A program made the translations under genes and the position numbers. The notes below the pieces were generated by a model. It searched no databases, was not told the DNA's origin, and saw nothing but the letters and a program-made list of their open reading frames with translations. Below, piece by piece: positions 36,236-48,570 of a stretch of 64,000 nucleotides of DNA (position 1 is its first letter; the number at the start of each line of letters is the position of its first letter). This DNA is from Gymnorhina tibicen (taxonomy: Eukaryota > Chordata > Aves > Passeriformes > Artamidae): NCBI GenBank assembly GCA_013399875.1, contig VXAZ01004021.1, positions 307,267 to 371,266 of the forward strand. The letters run 5' to 3'.

Positions 36236-36373
36236 TCAGTCGTCGTCGAGAGCCTCTGTCTTGATCTCGTTGGCTCCTTGCCGGGCCAGCGCCAGGATGG
36301 TGTGGTTGACTGCTGCCATCTCCACGGCTAAGGAAATGGGGTCTTGGTGGTCACTATGGCTAGTGCTGTCATC
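36236..36373 (-). CDS. HMBOX1: HMBOX1 terminal coding exon
   Basis: This is the last coding exon of HMBOX1 (HOT1), a nuclear homeobox protein that binds double-stranded telomere repeats and has been reported to help telomerase association. It has 45 codons plus TGA (36236-36238), starting DDSTSHSDHQDPISLAVEMA and ending GANEIKTEALDDD. This C-terminus is nearly identical to what I know for mammals. The acceptor is TTCCCAG, whose AG is complementary to 36374-36375, and the phase is 0. The acidic tail follows the homeodomain exons upstream. The frame stays open to 36472, but that part is intronic. Confidence 0.96.
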   Translation of the reverse strand, partial: DDSTSHSDHQDPISLAVEMAAVNHTILALARQGANEIKTEALDDD

Positions 36374-39300
36374 CTGGGAATCATGTGGGAAGGAGCAGAG
36401 AGAAGCAGGGTTATTCCACAAGTCCAAAACCACGGCGGAGAAAACAAATGCGCCGAGTGATTGTGGGGGCACGGAGCGGGTTCACAGCGTGGGTTTAGGA
36501 GTGAGTTCCCTCACTGTGCAGACAAAGGTAAGCGAGGCAGGGAGTGGGGGACTCAGCTCTGGAGGAAAACACTGAATTATAAAGATGGAAGTGATACACG
36601 AGGTTACGTCAGGAAAGCAAATTAAGACAGGAATCACTGGGCACAGCACAGGTCCATGCTTATAGTTGGAAAATACAGTTCTGGTCACCCTATTTAGGTC
36701 ATCCCTGGCCAGGGCAGGGGGTGGAACGAGATGAATTTTTAGGTCCCTTCCAGCCCAAACCATTCTGTGGTTCTCTGATTCTATTTGATGCCACAGCAGA
36801 AGCCGAAAAGGCAGAGAAAACAACATCCCAAGAGAAGAGGTTTCCTCACGAGGAGAAGCTAAACAGAGTCAAGTCCTCCAGTTTGGGAACGAGATGGCTG
36901 ATGGTTGATATGATAAATGTTTATTACAAATAATTGGAAAATAAGAGGACAATTGTCCGTGTCTTTTATGATCTAATAAGCGAAGGCACTCGCTGGGATG
37001 GTAATGTGTTGCAAGGCAGCAGTGGGAAGCACAGCTTCACTTAGCACAGTTCAGTTCAGGATTCACTGATTTTTACATCAGACAAAAGCAAAAAATGGCT
37101 TTATTAAGGCAGGGGTTTGACAAATCCAGGGAAAATTAGTCTGCTAGAAATTATGGAAACTCAGGAAGCCTCTCAAAACCACCGACTTCCAGAAGCTGGA
37201 AGCTACTAGAATGAAATAATTCTATATAGATTAGAGAAGTACTTTTTTTTTAACTGCTACTATTGACCAGAACCAGGATACGAACTGAGCCTAACCCTTG
37301 GTCCAAGCCAGTACCCTGTGAAAACACTGAAATCACACAGGTACAGGAAAAAAGATGCTGAAAAACACCTGGAATGCTAAGAAAATCAATGACTGAAGGG
37401 GACTGGAACCACCAAAAGTCAAATAAGGAACTTCAGGAAAAATCACAGTGTTTTCCCCTCTTTGAAACAGGGCACTAATAGTTATCCCCCTGTGATCTTC
37501 CAAGATTTTAAAATTATTATTATTTACAGAAAGGAAATGATAAACATTTATCAGTCTCCCAACAGCCTTTAAGTGAGGAACTTGTGTGATTTAACATTTA
37601 AAATATGCATAGAGCATTTTAAAATTGAGATGATGGGTGGCAAATGTTGAGGAGGACAAAAAAAAAAAGCCAGGTTTTGGTAAAATCCTGAGGTTATTTA
37701 AAAGGATTCATTCATTTTTAACAAGGGTCTGGTAAATTTTAGGGCCTCTCAGAAATCCTTACCATAGTACCAACGAAGAGCCCTAAAATCTGGGGGTTTA
37801 GGCACTTTGTTATTATTTGGATGAACTTTGTGATCTGAAGTTTACTGGAGTTCAAGTGTTGCTGTGGAAAATAGAATTTCTGGGTTTAACAGCTAAGGGA
37901 TGTTAAATGGTCATCAGGAGAACTTGCCATTTAATCTGCTTTGCTGCTAATGACTAATTACACTCGTGGAGGAGCCCAGCCAGATTACTGAGAAATGTCA
38001 TTTCTAAGGCCTCTAAACAAAGATCTTTAAATTTTAATATCCAATTTATTTCTCTTTTCAAAGTATTCTGGTTAATGCACAGAAGGAAAACATAGTTTGG
38101 GAGTCTGTATCACGCTCCACCTCAGTATTCCGGTCCTGTATCTGTCTGACAGGGAATTTTCTGGGCTTGGCAGTGGTTTCTAAATATTTTATGGCAGCCA
38201 CAGAGCAGCTTCTCATCACTGAGAGCCAGAAAAGCTGGTCCCACCAAATCTGCTGGTGCTGACTTATAAAAAGGGGTCTCAATACCCATCAGGAGCAGAG
38301 CAGCTGGGGATGCCTCTGCCAGGGATCTGCTGTACTGGGCCAGAGCCAAGTGTGCCAGGGACTCATTCCAGGACACTCAGCTGCTGTTCCACTCATGGAG
38401 AGGGAGAACTCCCTGCTTCTCCCGAAAGAGGCAGGGAGGAGTGATCCAGCCCAGCTGCAGCACACAAACAGCTCCTCTCAGAACCAGGTGAGCAAACTGG
38501 TCGAGTCACTGGTGCCAAGCACACACAGCCCTGGGGGGTTTGGCCAACACTGGGAAAATTGGGAAGGGGATGCAATACCTGTCAGGAAGGTGTGTGAAGG
38601 AAGGGTCACCAACTTTAGGGTAGGTGAGGGCTCAGAGTGCGGGAAGGGGTATTCTTTTGCTAGAGAATTTAAAAAAGAAGTTGCTGTCAAGGGTTAAAAA
38701 TAACCAAGAAAAAGAGAGAACAGGCAAGAATTAAAATGCAAAAACAACAACAACGAAAAAAAAAAAAGACAGATAATATGTAAACAATCCAAACAGTGGC
38801 ACATTGTTGCAGAACAACATGGAATAGGCCAAATAAAGGTCAGAGTTTAGTTAATCAAATCCTTTCCCCCCACCCTTCACCCTTTGTCTGTCAGTGTCTG
38901 AGGGATGATCCTGAGAAGCTCCTGAAAGGTTCTCCCCCAGAACAGCCAGAGGGAGCTCAGGACCTTCCAGGAGGGTGCTCAGTGCTCAGAATCTTGCTGG
39001 GAAAGGCTGGCATGAGGAATTCTGAAGTGTCCTGGGCAGGGCTCCCTCCTGCTCGTGTCTAGGGCCGGGTCAGCAGCTCACAGCAGGTGTGGTCCTGGCT
39101 AGAACGAAATCAGAGGTGCAAGAGGTGCCCAGCTTTTCAGGGACAATTGTTGGTGCCTGACACACAGGACTGTGAAAGACCTGTCCATCCCTTCCTGAGG
39201 GAGGGTAACTCAGAGTGCCAGGGAAGGAGAGCGAGGGTGTGGCGGGGCCCTGGCTGAGGTGAGGCTCTCCTGCCATGTCTCAGACATTGTGTGTGGTGTG

Positions 39301-39575
39301 AAGGGTGTAACTTGCTTGTTTGGAGCAGATCCTCCTGTCTTCTTCTACCTTCTCTGCTTCTCTGCCTCCCTCGGAACATCGTCCCTCCTCCTCCCCGTTG
39401 CGTACTTGCCAAGTGTCCTGTTGGGAGGCAACAAATCCGTGTGGGTGACTGGATTCTCACACTTTCCCCATCACAATGACACAAAAGCCAAACAAAACAG
39501 GGTTTTCAAGAGGCAAAAGGGCCTTTTTATGTATCTGAGTTCTCCCTTTTTGGGCCACGAGGCCCCAGTGCTCAC
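36374..39575 (-). other. HMBOX1: HMBOX1 last intron (3.2 kb)
   Basis: Between the exons at 39576-39670 and 36236-36373. It contains one short CR1 tail (36697-36783) and an A-rich run near 38757-38767. Nothing else in it is recognised. Confidence 0.9.
36697..36783 (+). mobile_element. CR1 LINE tail fragment
   Basis: A short sense tail: CCAGGGCAGGGGGTGGAACG, then CCCAAACCATTCTGTGGTTC. Confidence 0.88.
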
Positions 39576-39670
39576 CTGCTCCGAGTAGTCGTTGCCGTCC
39601 ACGTCGTCGCTGTTGGAATGACCTCCCGGACTCTGTACATCTATTCCATGGCTCTCCAGGATTGCTGCTT
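39576..39670 (-). CDS. HMBOX1: HMBOX1 coding exon after the homeodomain
   Basis: It encodes AAILESHGIDVQSPGGHS, then SDDVDGNDYSEQ, a conserved acidic and Gly/Ser-rich stretch directly following the homeodomain. The first two bases complete a Glu codon from the upstream exon; the exon ends in phase 0 at GAGCAG before a GTGAGC donor. The acceptor is TTTTTTCGAAG. The phases match both neighbours exactly, and joining gives KRRANIEAAILESHG, the known HMBOX1 sequence. Confidence 0.95.
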
Positions 39671-41094
39671 CTTCGAAAAAAGCAAATGGATCCCTCATTT
39701 ATCTGATGCATTGGAGTAGTTAAAGTAACTGGGGTTTTTGTCCCTTTTTCAGGAAGTTAGAATAACGAGGAACAGAGTGAGTTCTTAGCCCCTTCCTCTT
39801 CGCTCTCCAATATTTGGGAAGGCAGCACAGGTACAAACACTGGTTTGTCTGAAACCCTTCCCTGCCAACTACCAGACTTGTCTGTGAGAAAAAATCCCTG
39901 TTTTCCAGCCAGTCCTAACAGATATCAGTGCAATTTCTAACGTACTGGAGTGGCAAAGGCGTTCCCTGTAAATCTTCCCCCGTAGTTTGGACTGGCAGGA
40001 CTTGAGGGGGTGGGGAGTGTCTGAAAATAGATGGGAGAAATTTCTGAAAGCACTTCAGGGATTTGAAAACACACTAATCCATCTTCCAGTAGGATCCATG
40101 TAGTTAAAGCTCTCTTTGGTTCTTTTTAATCTCTTCCCAAACCTCCTCCCCAAACACTAAACTCCACCCACCTTGGACTGAATTTGCTTTATTCCCCCGA
40201 CCCCTTTGAGAAGCAATTTTCACTTGTGGAAAAATAAATTTAGTTAAACTTCAGTAATGTGTTAAATGATGTAAAAAGAGGGTTTTTTTCCTTATTCAGA
40301 AATAAGGCAAAATAGTGGAACATTTGAAATAATTAAAAATACTGGCAATGAGCAGGTATGGATGTCTGTTCACCTGCGTGCTGCAAAATTCTGCATAATA
40401 TCTAAGTAGAGGGCATCCAATTTTTTTTTGAATGGCATAAAAATAAAAATGGCATTCATTTTTTATGGATGTTGAATCCTGGTTACTAAGGTTGAGTTTA
40501 TTCTCCCTGGAATGTCTTATCCACATTACAAGTTCTTACAAGTTCAGAGTTACTTTTGATTTCCTTACGATCCAGCTAAGAACCCTCAGGGTTAACACTG
40601 AAGTGTTTTATCCTGATCATCAGCGAAAAATATGGCTTTTTTCCAGCCACTTGTCCCTGGGCAAAGCCTTGGAAAGCTGTCAGGGGCAGAGGTATAACCA
40701 GGATAAACACCACACTGAGTTTGTGAATCTGCCAACATCTCTATCTCCCTTATTTACAGTTTTGAGGTTTCATTTTAGATTTGAGTTTGGACACTCAAAG
40801 GAGGGAAATATACAACTCTCCTTCCACCAACAAAATTCTCATTTTGCTCTTTAAACCTGATCTTCCAGTAAAACTTTGTAACTGCACCACTTTCCCTGCA
40901 CTGATGACAGAATTCTACACATTACACGCATTTCACCAAAAATCTGGAACAGCAAGAGACTCATTTTCATAATTCCTCCACATTTCTCCTGAGGCTGTCA
41001 GCACCTCTGGTGTTTTCACTAATTTATTCTTACGTAATTGCCACATCTCCTGAGCGAACCCCAAGCCTTGCAGGCAGGCTCTGTGATACATTAC
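39671..41094 (-). other. HMBOX1: HMBOX1 intron (1.4 kb)
   Basis: Donor GTAATG at the 41094 end and acceptor ending CGAAG at 39671. No repeat or additional exon is recognised. Confidence 0.9.
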
Positions 41095-41190
41095 CGATAT
41101 TGGCTCTTCTCTTGATCTCCTTCCTCCTGTTGGCAAACCAGTTGTACACTTTGAGGGAGGTAACTCGCTCCAAATCCGATAACTTTTTTC
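41095..41190 (-). CDS. HMBOX1: HMBOX1 coding exon: homeodomain recognition helix
   Basis: It encodes KKLSDLERVTSLKVYNWFAN followed by RRKEIKRRANI. This holds the third (recognition) helix of the homeodomain with the hallmark WFxNRR motif and the basic stretch after it. HMBOX1 is an atypical HNF-class homeodomain with a longer insert between helices two and three. The exon enters with two bases of a Gly codon and leaves with one base of a Glu codon, matching both neighbours. The acceptor is TTTCCTAG (AG complementary to 41191-41192); the donor GTAATG departs from consensus at position +4 (T) but is acceptable. A CR1 copy begins about 50 bases upstream of the acceptor. Confidence 0.96.
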
Positions 41191-41242
41191 CTAGGAAAGC
41201 AACAGAGGGAAAAATAACAGCACAGTGTTGTTACTCACTGGG

Positions 41243-41408
41243 TTCCAGAGAAGCTGTGGCTGCCACATCCCTGGAAGTGTCCAAGGCCAGGTTGGATTGG
41301 GCTTGGAGCAACCTGGGATCGTGGAAGGTGCCCCTCTCCCTGTCTTGGGATTGGAACTAGATGAGCTTTGAGGTCCCTGCTCACCCAAAAAATTCTGGAA
41401 TTCTATGG
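41243..41408 (+). mobile_element. CR1 LINE fragment near a homeodomain exon
   Basis: Sense 3' end with AGAAGCTGTGGCTGCCACAT and tail TTCTGGAATTCTATGGGA. It is antisense to HMBOX1 and about 50 bp from the exon at 41095-41190. Confidence 0.88.
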
Positions 41409-42439
41409 GATTAACCCCTGAAACACAGACAGCACTGGCAAGTTGAAATAACTGAGAAAAAAGCGAATTTTATGTGGATCAAAGTCCTGTGTCCAGGTGC
41501 TGTGGCACTAACTGCCAAATATCTCCTTTCTTCTCTTCTTTAAAAATCTGAAATACAATAATTTCTTTGCAGCTTCAACCAACTCAATCCAGAGCCATGG
41601 GAGAATGAAGGGCTGTGCTTTTCCAGTTCGAGCACAAAACTGAGATTCCAAAAACTGGAATTCCAGCCCTGCCACAAACCCCATCCCTGGGGCTCCTTCT
41701 CTCACTGTGTCACGAGAGTACAGTTCAATGATTTTCTTCAGCAGGAAAATGAATGAAGAGGTTTTGTGGCATCCCCTGCAAGCCGCTTTCCTTTCTCTCA
41801 GCCCCCAGCACCCATCACACCCTCCCAACTGTGCCAGGACACTCGGGATCTTTTTGGGAGAACGGGGGTGGATGCTGGAAACCACATCACTGGATTATTA
41901 CACTTGAACCAGCAAAAAAAATTCCCAAAAACCAAAAGGCAGCTATAGAAAACAAGGCCTTTTCTGGTCATCAGTAAAAAGAGGGAAGACTGGAGGGATT
42001 CAGTTTTCCAAGGACATCCTGGAAACCTCTTCAGTTACCCTTGGCCCTACATAAAATATTCCCCATACCTGCATCCTCAGACCTCTGCAGGCTACACAGG
42101 GATGAGCCCCCCGCCCCTGCTTCTAACTCCTTCTCAAAGTTTATTTATTCAGCATACAAAACACCTATGTAATTGCAGCAATCTGCACACTTAAATAAGT
42201 TAGGAGAGATGAGACAAGTGAAAGAAAGCAAACTCTGGAAACTGATAGCTTGGCTGCTGCCGAATGCTTTGCATCAGCGCCACTGACAATGTTTTACTGC
42301 TCCTTGACACGGCCTCGCAGCACTTTGTTCCAAGGTGCTCCACAAACCAGCAGCACAGCCAGGAATCAAATCCTCAGCTCTCTGGTCCTCTACCTGATAG
42401 ATTTTCCAGGGAAACTTTCAGCAGGTATTAGGGAAAAAG

Positions 42440-42596
42440 TACTTTGCCATGAGAGTGCTCAACATTGTGGAACAGGGGCCTGGAGGTGGGAAAACCTCGA
42501 GTTTTGGAGATACTGAAAACTGAACAATCTGATCTAAGCTGGTCCTGCCTCACCAGATGATCTCCAGAGGTCACTTCCAGCCTAAATTGGTCTGAT
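42440..42596 (+). mobile_element. older CR1 LINE fragment
   Basis: A diverged sense CR1 3' end: GTTTTGGAGATACTGAAAAC, then GATGATCTCCAGAGGTCACT and CCAGCCTAAATTGGTCTGAT as the tail. It is directly followed by another CR1 copy. Confidence 0.7.
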
Positions 42597-42776
42597 CCTG
42601 TCTTATCCTGTGACAGTCCCAGCTCTCCACAACTCCCTGAAAGGCAAGGAGGTGAGGATCCGTCTCTTCTCCCAGGGAACAAGGGNCCTGTCTTATCCTG
42701 TGACAGTCCCAGCTCTCCACAACTCCCTGAAAGGACAAGGAGGTGAGGATCCGTCTCTTCTCCCAGGGAACAAGGG
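42597..42776. repeat. probable false duplication around an assembly N
   Basis: Copies at 42597-42685 and 42687-42776 differ by a single inserted A. They are separated by exactly one N at 42686. This looks like two overlapping contig ends joined without merging, not a biological repeat. Confidence 0.85.
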
Positions 42777-43040
42777 ACAGCATGAGAGGAAACAGCCTCA
42801 AGCTGCACCAGGGGAGGTTCAGGTTGGATATTGGGAACAATTCCTTCATGGAAAGGGCTGTGCAGCCCTGGCTCAGCTGCCCAGGGCAGTGGTGGAGTCC
42901 CCATCCCTGGAGAGGTTTAAAAGCCTTGTGGATGTGGCACCTGGAGACATGGGTCAGTGGTGGCCTTGGCAGTGCTGGGGGAGTGACTGGACTCGATGAT
43001 CCCAGAGGCTCTTCCATCCTAAATAATTTTGTGATTCCAT
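42597..43040 (+). mobile_element. CR1 LINE fragment (includes the duplicated segment)
   Basis: A sense CR1 with GTTCAGGTTGGATATTGGGA in the body, CCATCCCTGGAGAGGTTTAA, and tail AATAATTTTGTGATTCCATG. Its true length is probably about 90 bp less if the duplication at 42597-42776 is an artefact. Confidence 0.85.
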
Positions 43041-43377
43041 GTGCATGACTCACGCCTTAGTTGCCTTCTCATTAATTTTTATTCTGGTTGTATGAAATCT
43101 AAATATACCCAAAACACAAGTTCTGAAATCTGTGTAAATGTTTGGTTAGCAAAACCAAGCAAAGGCAGGTGCATCCACTAACACTACACTGAATATTCAT
43201 GCTCCTCTCCCAAGTATAACTGCTCCAGAAACAGGGAAAATGCAACTTGTTGACCTGAAGTCCTCCATTAACACTCAGGTTCTAATCTGAGATCCCTGTC
43301 TGGAAGCTGTAAAATATTTAAAAACATGAGAGCTGAGCTCCTTCCTCCTCCACGAACCTGCTTTATCAGTCAAAGCG

Positions 43378-43422
43378 TGATGACCTTGGAGGTCTTTTCC
43401 AATCTAAATGATTCTGTGATTG
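43378..43422 (+). mobile_element. CR1 LINE tail remnant
   Basis: About 45 bp: GACCTTGGAGGTCTTTTCCA then AATGATTCTGTGATTG. It is located 80 to 120 bp downstream (in the HMBOX1 direction) of the exon at 43501-43583. Confidence 0.7.
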
Positions 43423-43500
43423 TCCTGCAAATACCAGTCTGAGAACCCAAGATGCTGAAACCTCTTTGTTTTTGGGAAGGACTCCCCAGCAGCTCCTCAC

Positions 43501-43583
43501 CTGGTTTTTGTATAACTGCATTACAGGCGTTGGCAATTTCTTCTCTCTTTGCCTCGTCGGGATATTGATTCTCATTGAAGTAA
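43501..43583 (-). CDS. HMBOX1: HMBOX1 coding exon: homeodomain helices one and two
   Basis: It encodes YFNENQYPDEAKREEIANAC then NAVIQKP, the first half of the homeodomain core. The first base is the third base of a Ser codon begun upstream (AG|T) and the last base starts a Gly codon completed in the next exon. The acceptor is CCCCCTTTTGCAG and the donor GTGAGG. The joined frame reads AVMESYFNENQYP and IQKPGKKLSDLE, the known HMBOX1 order. Confidence 0.96.
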
Positions 43584-46442
43584 CTGCAAAAGGGGGAAAA
43601 AACAAAGTTTTTAAGAAATCAGAGCATGAAGGCTCCAAAGCAGCTCCACTAAAAGGTGTCAGCTGCTGATTTACACATCACTCTTCCAGAGGTACCACGG
43701 ACACAGTGAATTTTATGGATAAAGTAACATCAGCCTGTGCTTAGGTCCCCATGGAATGAAGGAAACTTCCCAAATCCCTCAGATAAATGAGTATTATCTC
43801 AGCATTCGGAATACTGTACTACGACACCCAAAAAAAGTAGGCAATTCCATGGATATCAGAGTTAAGAGTGTCAAGTGAAGCATCACATCCGGGACACCGC
43901 AGGCCTTCGACTTCGTTTATTATAATTTATTTATTATTTTTCCCCAACACACCCCCAGCTTAGGTAGAAGGAGCTCTTTAACATTTATTTTGATCCCTGT
44001 GCATAAATATTTGTTAATATACACACATACATATGTACTTTTAATATCTGTATTATGCAAAACCCCACGAGTACTGCAGAGACAGATATGGCGTGGAGAT
44101 GTTATGAAATTACACAGGACGATTTCCAGAGTCAGATTTTTTCTTTTTAAAACCACAATTTAGAATTTTTCAATCTTCCTCAGAATGACACATTGAGTAC
44201 AGCACGTTTCTAACAGTATTTTTTCTGGAATAATTGTGATTTTATTGTACTTTATATGCAGTAAACATCCTATAAAAGTTAAAACTGTTTCCTCTTTTAC
44301 TCCATGGAACCGCTTTGCAAATTTTAATGAACTGATTTACATTCCACAGAGCCTATCAGATCTGCATTAAAACCAACAAAACGTCCTGTTTACTTCAATG
44401 GACTCTGATAATCACACCACAAGCAGGGACTACCACTGTTTTTCCTGTAGATTATCCATCATATATAATCCTAGGATTTCTTTTATCAACTTTGATCAGC
44501 AGCAGGTCCGGCTGTTGGACAGCTGCTCTGGATTTGAAAATCAGGTACTTCCTTAACTGGAGATCATTTGGTAGTAGGAGATTCAGGCATATTGAGGCAA
44601 TTATTATTTTCCATTATTCTGTTTCTCACCCAGTGGATTTGCCCCAGTTTCTTCCTAGGGAAATCTGGATTCTGTTCCATTCAGGAACTGTTTCTGTCCA
44701 AACTTTGAACACTCAGGTTGAATTTTAGGTGCCACTACTTCATCCCACTGTTCACAGAGTCATTTACAGTCACAGCTATGCCCACAAACAGGGTCCTATT
44801 TCAGAGCTGCTACTCAGTGAGTAAGAGAAATCACACACGAGCTCAGAGAGCTGCACTATTCATGCACTTCCAGGTGATCTGCTGGCTTAGAGAGCAAATG
44901 GAACCACAGGAACAGCTCCATCTTCTCTAAATGAAGGGCAACCTCTGCCTTAACCTTCAGTTAAAGCATTGGAAAAGTTGGGAGTTTGTCAGCCAATGCT
45001 TCCACCATTAGAGTGAACTAATTGCTGGAATTAAGGTGACTGTGTCATGAAAGGAGGAGTTCCCTGACACAGGACTGGTGTCTTTGCTCAGCTTGGTGAG
45101 AATTTAGAATGAACATCATGCCCTCTGGACATGGTGGTTTTTTAAGTGTACTCTCCCCTCTTCCATCTCTATCCCCTTTCTGTGATTTCAGCCTTTGAAG
45201 TGATGCGTGTGTCTATCTCAACTTGCAAATTTCTGCTCAAAGGGGTCATGTTCTGTACAAAGGTGCATTTTGGGGAATGGAGAGCTTGGAAAACAGAGCA
45301 GAAAACGCTTTTACCAGTAGTTAGTGATGGAAGCAGAAGCTCAGGATCCCTGTTCAACAGCCCCGTGACAATATTTGAGCTCTCCCACCTACAGAGCACT
45401 GCCCTCTGCCCAGAGCCAAGAATCATTTCCGCTTTTAAGCACCCAGGGATAAAGGAACATCAAGAGATCACAGCTGAAAACTGCTGTTCTATTATTTACA
45501 TGAACACATTGCCTGCCCTGCAGTCCTCACCAGCAATCCAGGTCAGCAGCACACGTACAAAAATGAACATTTATGGAAGAAATTACAGAATACATAAAAT
45601 TATCAGTCAAGGTGTCCTTGGAACTGCCCATTCTTGTTGATGCAAGAAACTGAGACACCAATTAATGCAACAAAGACAACACGAGGGCCACGAGTGACCC
45701 TTCTCTTGCCACCTACCTCAACACTGTCCCTTTACCAAGCCCCAGCCAGGCTTTTGCTGGCACAAACAAACAGCAAAAGGATTTTCTACCAACAACAAAA
45801 CTTTAGCTCATGCTTAAAATTCTCAGGAAATCTCCCTGTGATGGAGCAAACTTCCAGAACTGGACAATGAACGAGACACCTCTTCTAGCAAATGAGGAAG
45901 TTTTGTGCATTCCAATCATTTTTGTGATTCTGAAAGTGCCGAACCAGTAACTCTTACCTCTAAACATTTTACAACTAAGTTACAAGCAATTCATTTGGCT
46001 GACATATTTTTCCTATTTCTGAAACCTTTTCTTTGAATTTAAACAGGAATTTCTGATCTTTTCATGTAAAATGTCTGAGTATTTCTACAAGAAAAGCGAT
46101 TCTCACTTGAAAATCAAGAGATTCTTCTCATCCTAAATCTCTGATTTATGAAAAAGCATCAAAAATCTCAGTGAGTTGTCAGGCAGCTGTCCTGGTCAAG
46201 GCGACATTTCTGTGGGGATCCCAAAGCCAAGTGGGGACCAGCTGGAAGGGGAACTAGTGGAGCAGTTCAAACTCTGTTTCTGCAGGTGACTGTAATTTTA
46301 GAACCTGCTCCTCCTTCCCCCTGACGGATTATTCCTTATCCTCATTAACGATGTGACTTCTCCTTCCCCCACACATTCAACCTCCCCAGAAACTCAGCCA
46401 ACCCTCAACCTGTGCTCCCCAAAACTGAATCTTCTCATAACT

Positions 46443-46692
46443 GAATCCCAGGATGGTTTGGGTTGGAAGGGACCTTAAAGATTGTTCAGCTCCAACATCC
46501 TGCCATGGGCAGGGACACCTTCCACTATCCCAGTTTGCTCCAACCTGGCCCTGGACACTTCCAGGGATCCAGGAGCAGCCACAGCTTCTCTGGGCAACCT
46601 CTGCCAGGGTCTCACCACCCTCACAAGGAAGAATTTCTCCCCAAAAATCCAACCTAAATCTACCCCCTTCAGCTTAAGGCTATCACTGAGGC
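46443..46692 (-). mobile_element. CR1 LINE fragment
   Basis: Inverted 3' end: GGATGGTTTGGGTTGGAAGG, then CCATGGGCAGGGACACCTTC and CACTTCCAGGGATCCAGGAG. The right end is approximate. Confidence 0.9.
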
Positions 46693-46954
46693 CATACTAT
46701 TCCTCTCCATGACCATATTGTGCTTTTAGTGTTTGAAGGAGTGCAAGCTGCTTTATCAAGAGCTCATACCCTGAAAGGAAAAGGTCTCTCAGCTCCAGGC
46801 AACCCAAAATATCCAACCCTAACTGCTGATTTTCCTCCTCAGCCTCCCGACTCCCTGCACACTCTATGAACACATCACAGTTCATCCCCATCCCATCAAG
46901 GTCTTGTGGGTGACATACCCTGATACAAAGCACAGCATTTAAAACCTCCCACCA

Positions 46955-47072
46955 CGTGGCACTTGAGGACATGGTTTAGTGGTGAACATGATGCTGGTTG
47001 ATGGCTGGACTTGATGATCTTAAAGGTCTTTTTCACCCCTAGTGGTTTTAGGACTTTATGAATCTGTGATTT
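46955..47072 (+). mobile_element. older CR1 LINE tail fragment
   Basis: Sense copy with GGACTTGATGATCTTAAAGG and a degenerate tail TATGAATCTGTGATTTC. Confidence 0.75.
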
Positions 47073-48437
47073 CTGGAAAGTAGGTGAGAATAACTGAGTA
47101 TTCGAGATAGGGGAGCCATGGAAAAAAAAATTCAAGACTTCATCACTGACCACTTTGTTTGCTCATGTAAAAGTTGTGAAAACACTGAAATTTTTTTTTT
47201 GGACTACAGTTCTTCTTGCAGTAAATTAATTATTCTGCCTCTAGTTGTGTTTCTTATCAGCCAGGTACACAGGGAAAGAATGCAGGACGTCTGAAATTCC
47301 CTTCACAGCCACAAACCTCAGCCTGTTCGCAGTCTGAAAAGCTCCTGAAAGCTACAGATGAAAAATATGAAGCAATATGAACTTAAAAGGAAAGAAAAAA
47401 AGCAAAGGAGCAGGCACAAGTAACTCCTGCAAAGGCACACTGCTTTCTAGACAAAGGGCAGCTGTCAGCTGAATACCTTCCATGAAGAAACCAAATGATC
47501 TCTTTTGTAGAAAATGACAGTGGAGGATTAAAATGAAAAGTGGCCAAATAATTTACATGAGATGAGAATCCATATGATGGTAAAGAATGTAGATATCCTT
47601 GAAGCCGTTTCATTTCAATAACACTGAAGCCTAGAAAAATTGCAGATTCAGAGAAACCCTCTTTCTTTCAGGGATAATGTGCTTAGGACAATGATGGAGA
47701 GGGAATCCATCTCAGCCCAGGGCTCTGTAATGGAAGGAGAAGCCTCCCCCTGACTCTTTACCAAGGTGCCCCTCTCTGAATTCCTGCAATAGCTGCCAAT
47801 CTTTTTTTTTTTTTAACTTCTGTTCTCGAGGCTGAGATATCAGATGCATTAAGCAATGCCTCAGCAGTGCTCCTGATAATCCACAGTGGAAGTTTTGTTG
47901 CTTTCTATCAGCTTTGCAGCTGCCAGGGAAGTGTCTGAAACGACAGCCCCGGAGCAGCGGAAGGATGGGCAGGGCCGCTGCTTTTCCAGAGGGCTGGATA
48001 AGCAAAGAGATAAAGCCCTCCAAAACTGATCAAAAGACCCCAAGCTGGGAAAATTCTTAGTTTACAGCATGACCTAATGGTTAAAACTTCCAAATGTGGC
48101 AGGGGTTTAAAGCAGAGAGGCTCAGATGTGCTGCAGGGTAACAATTCATGGTGCAACTGCAGCAGAATCACTCTCAGGTGAGGTCACTCAGGTGTGGGGA
48201 CACAGGTCACCCCCGCTGGAGGAAGGATAATTGACCTTGCAATTAATGGGAGGCAAGAATACACAGATGGGTATTTACTGAAGAACAGCAGACATGCTGC
48301 CAAGTTCACCCCCTCGCTTGCCTTTGTGTTTGCATCCCTGGGCTCCCACCTCCATCCCTGTGGGAGCTTCACCTGCGGGTGAAACATCCTGGAGCTCTTG
48401 TTGGGGCTCCAACTCCTCTGCTGGAGACCAAAGAGCC

Positions 48438-48570
48438 ACACAATGGTTTGGGGTGCAAGGACCTTGAGGATCATCTCATTCCACCCCCTGCCATGGGCAG
48501 GGACACCTTCCACTATCCCAGGGTGCTCCAAGCCCCGTCCAGCCTGGCCTTGGACACTTCCAGGAATGGG
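48438..48570 (-). mobile_element. CR1 LINE fragment
   Basis: Inverted 3' end: CACAATGGTTTGGGGTGCAA, then CCACTATCCCAGGGTGCTCC and GCCTTGGACACTTCCAGGAA. Confidence 0.9.

Larger units (their letters stand above)
41191..43500 (-). other. HMBOX1: HMBOX1 intron (2.3 kb) with a CR1 cluster
   Basis: It splits the homeodomain. It contains CR1 copies at 41243-41408, 42440-42596, 42597-43040 and 43378-43422, all in + orientation (antisense to HMBOX1), and the N at 42686 with its flanking duplication. Confidence 0.9.

Noticed and set aside
42428..42904. Internal repeat within a predicted protein (two similar blocks)
   Set aside because: The repeat comes from the duplicated segment around the N at 42686 within CR1 sequence, not from a repeat protein.
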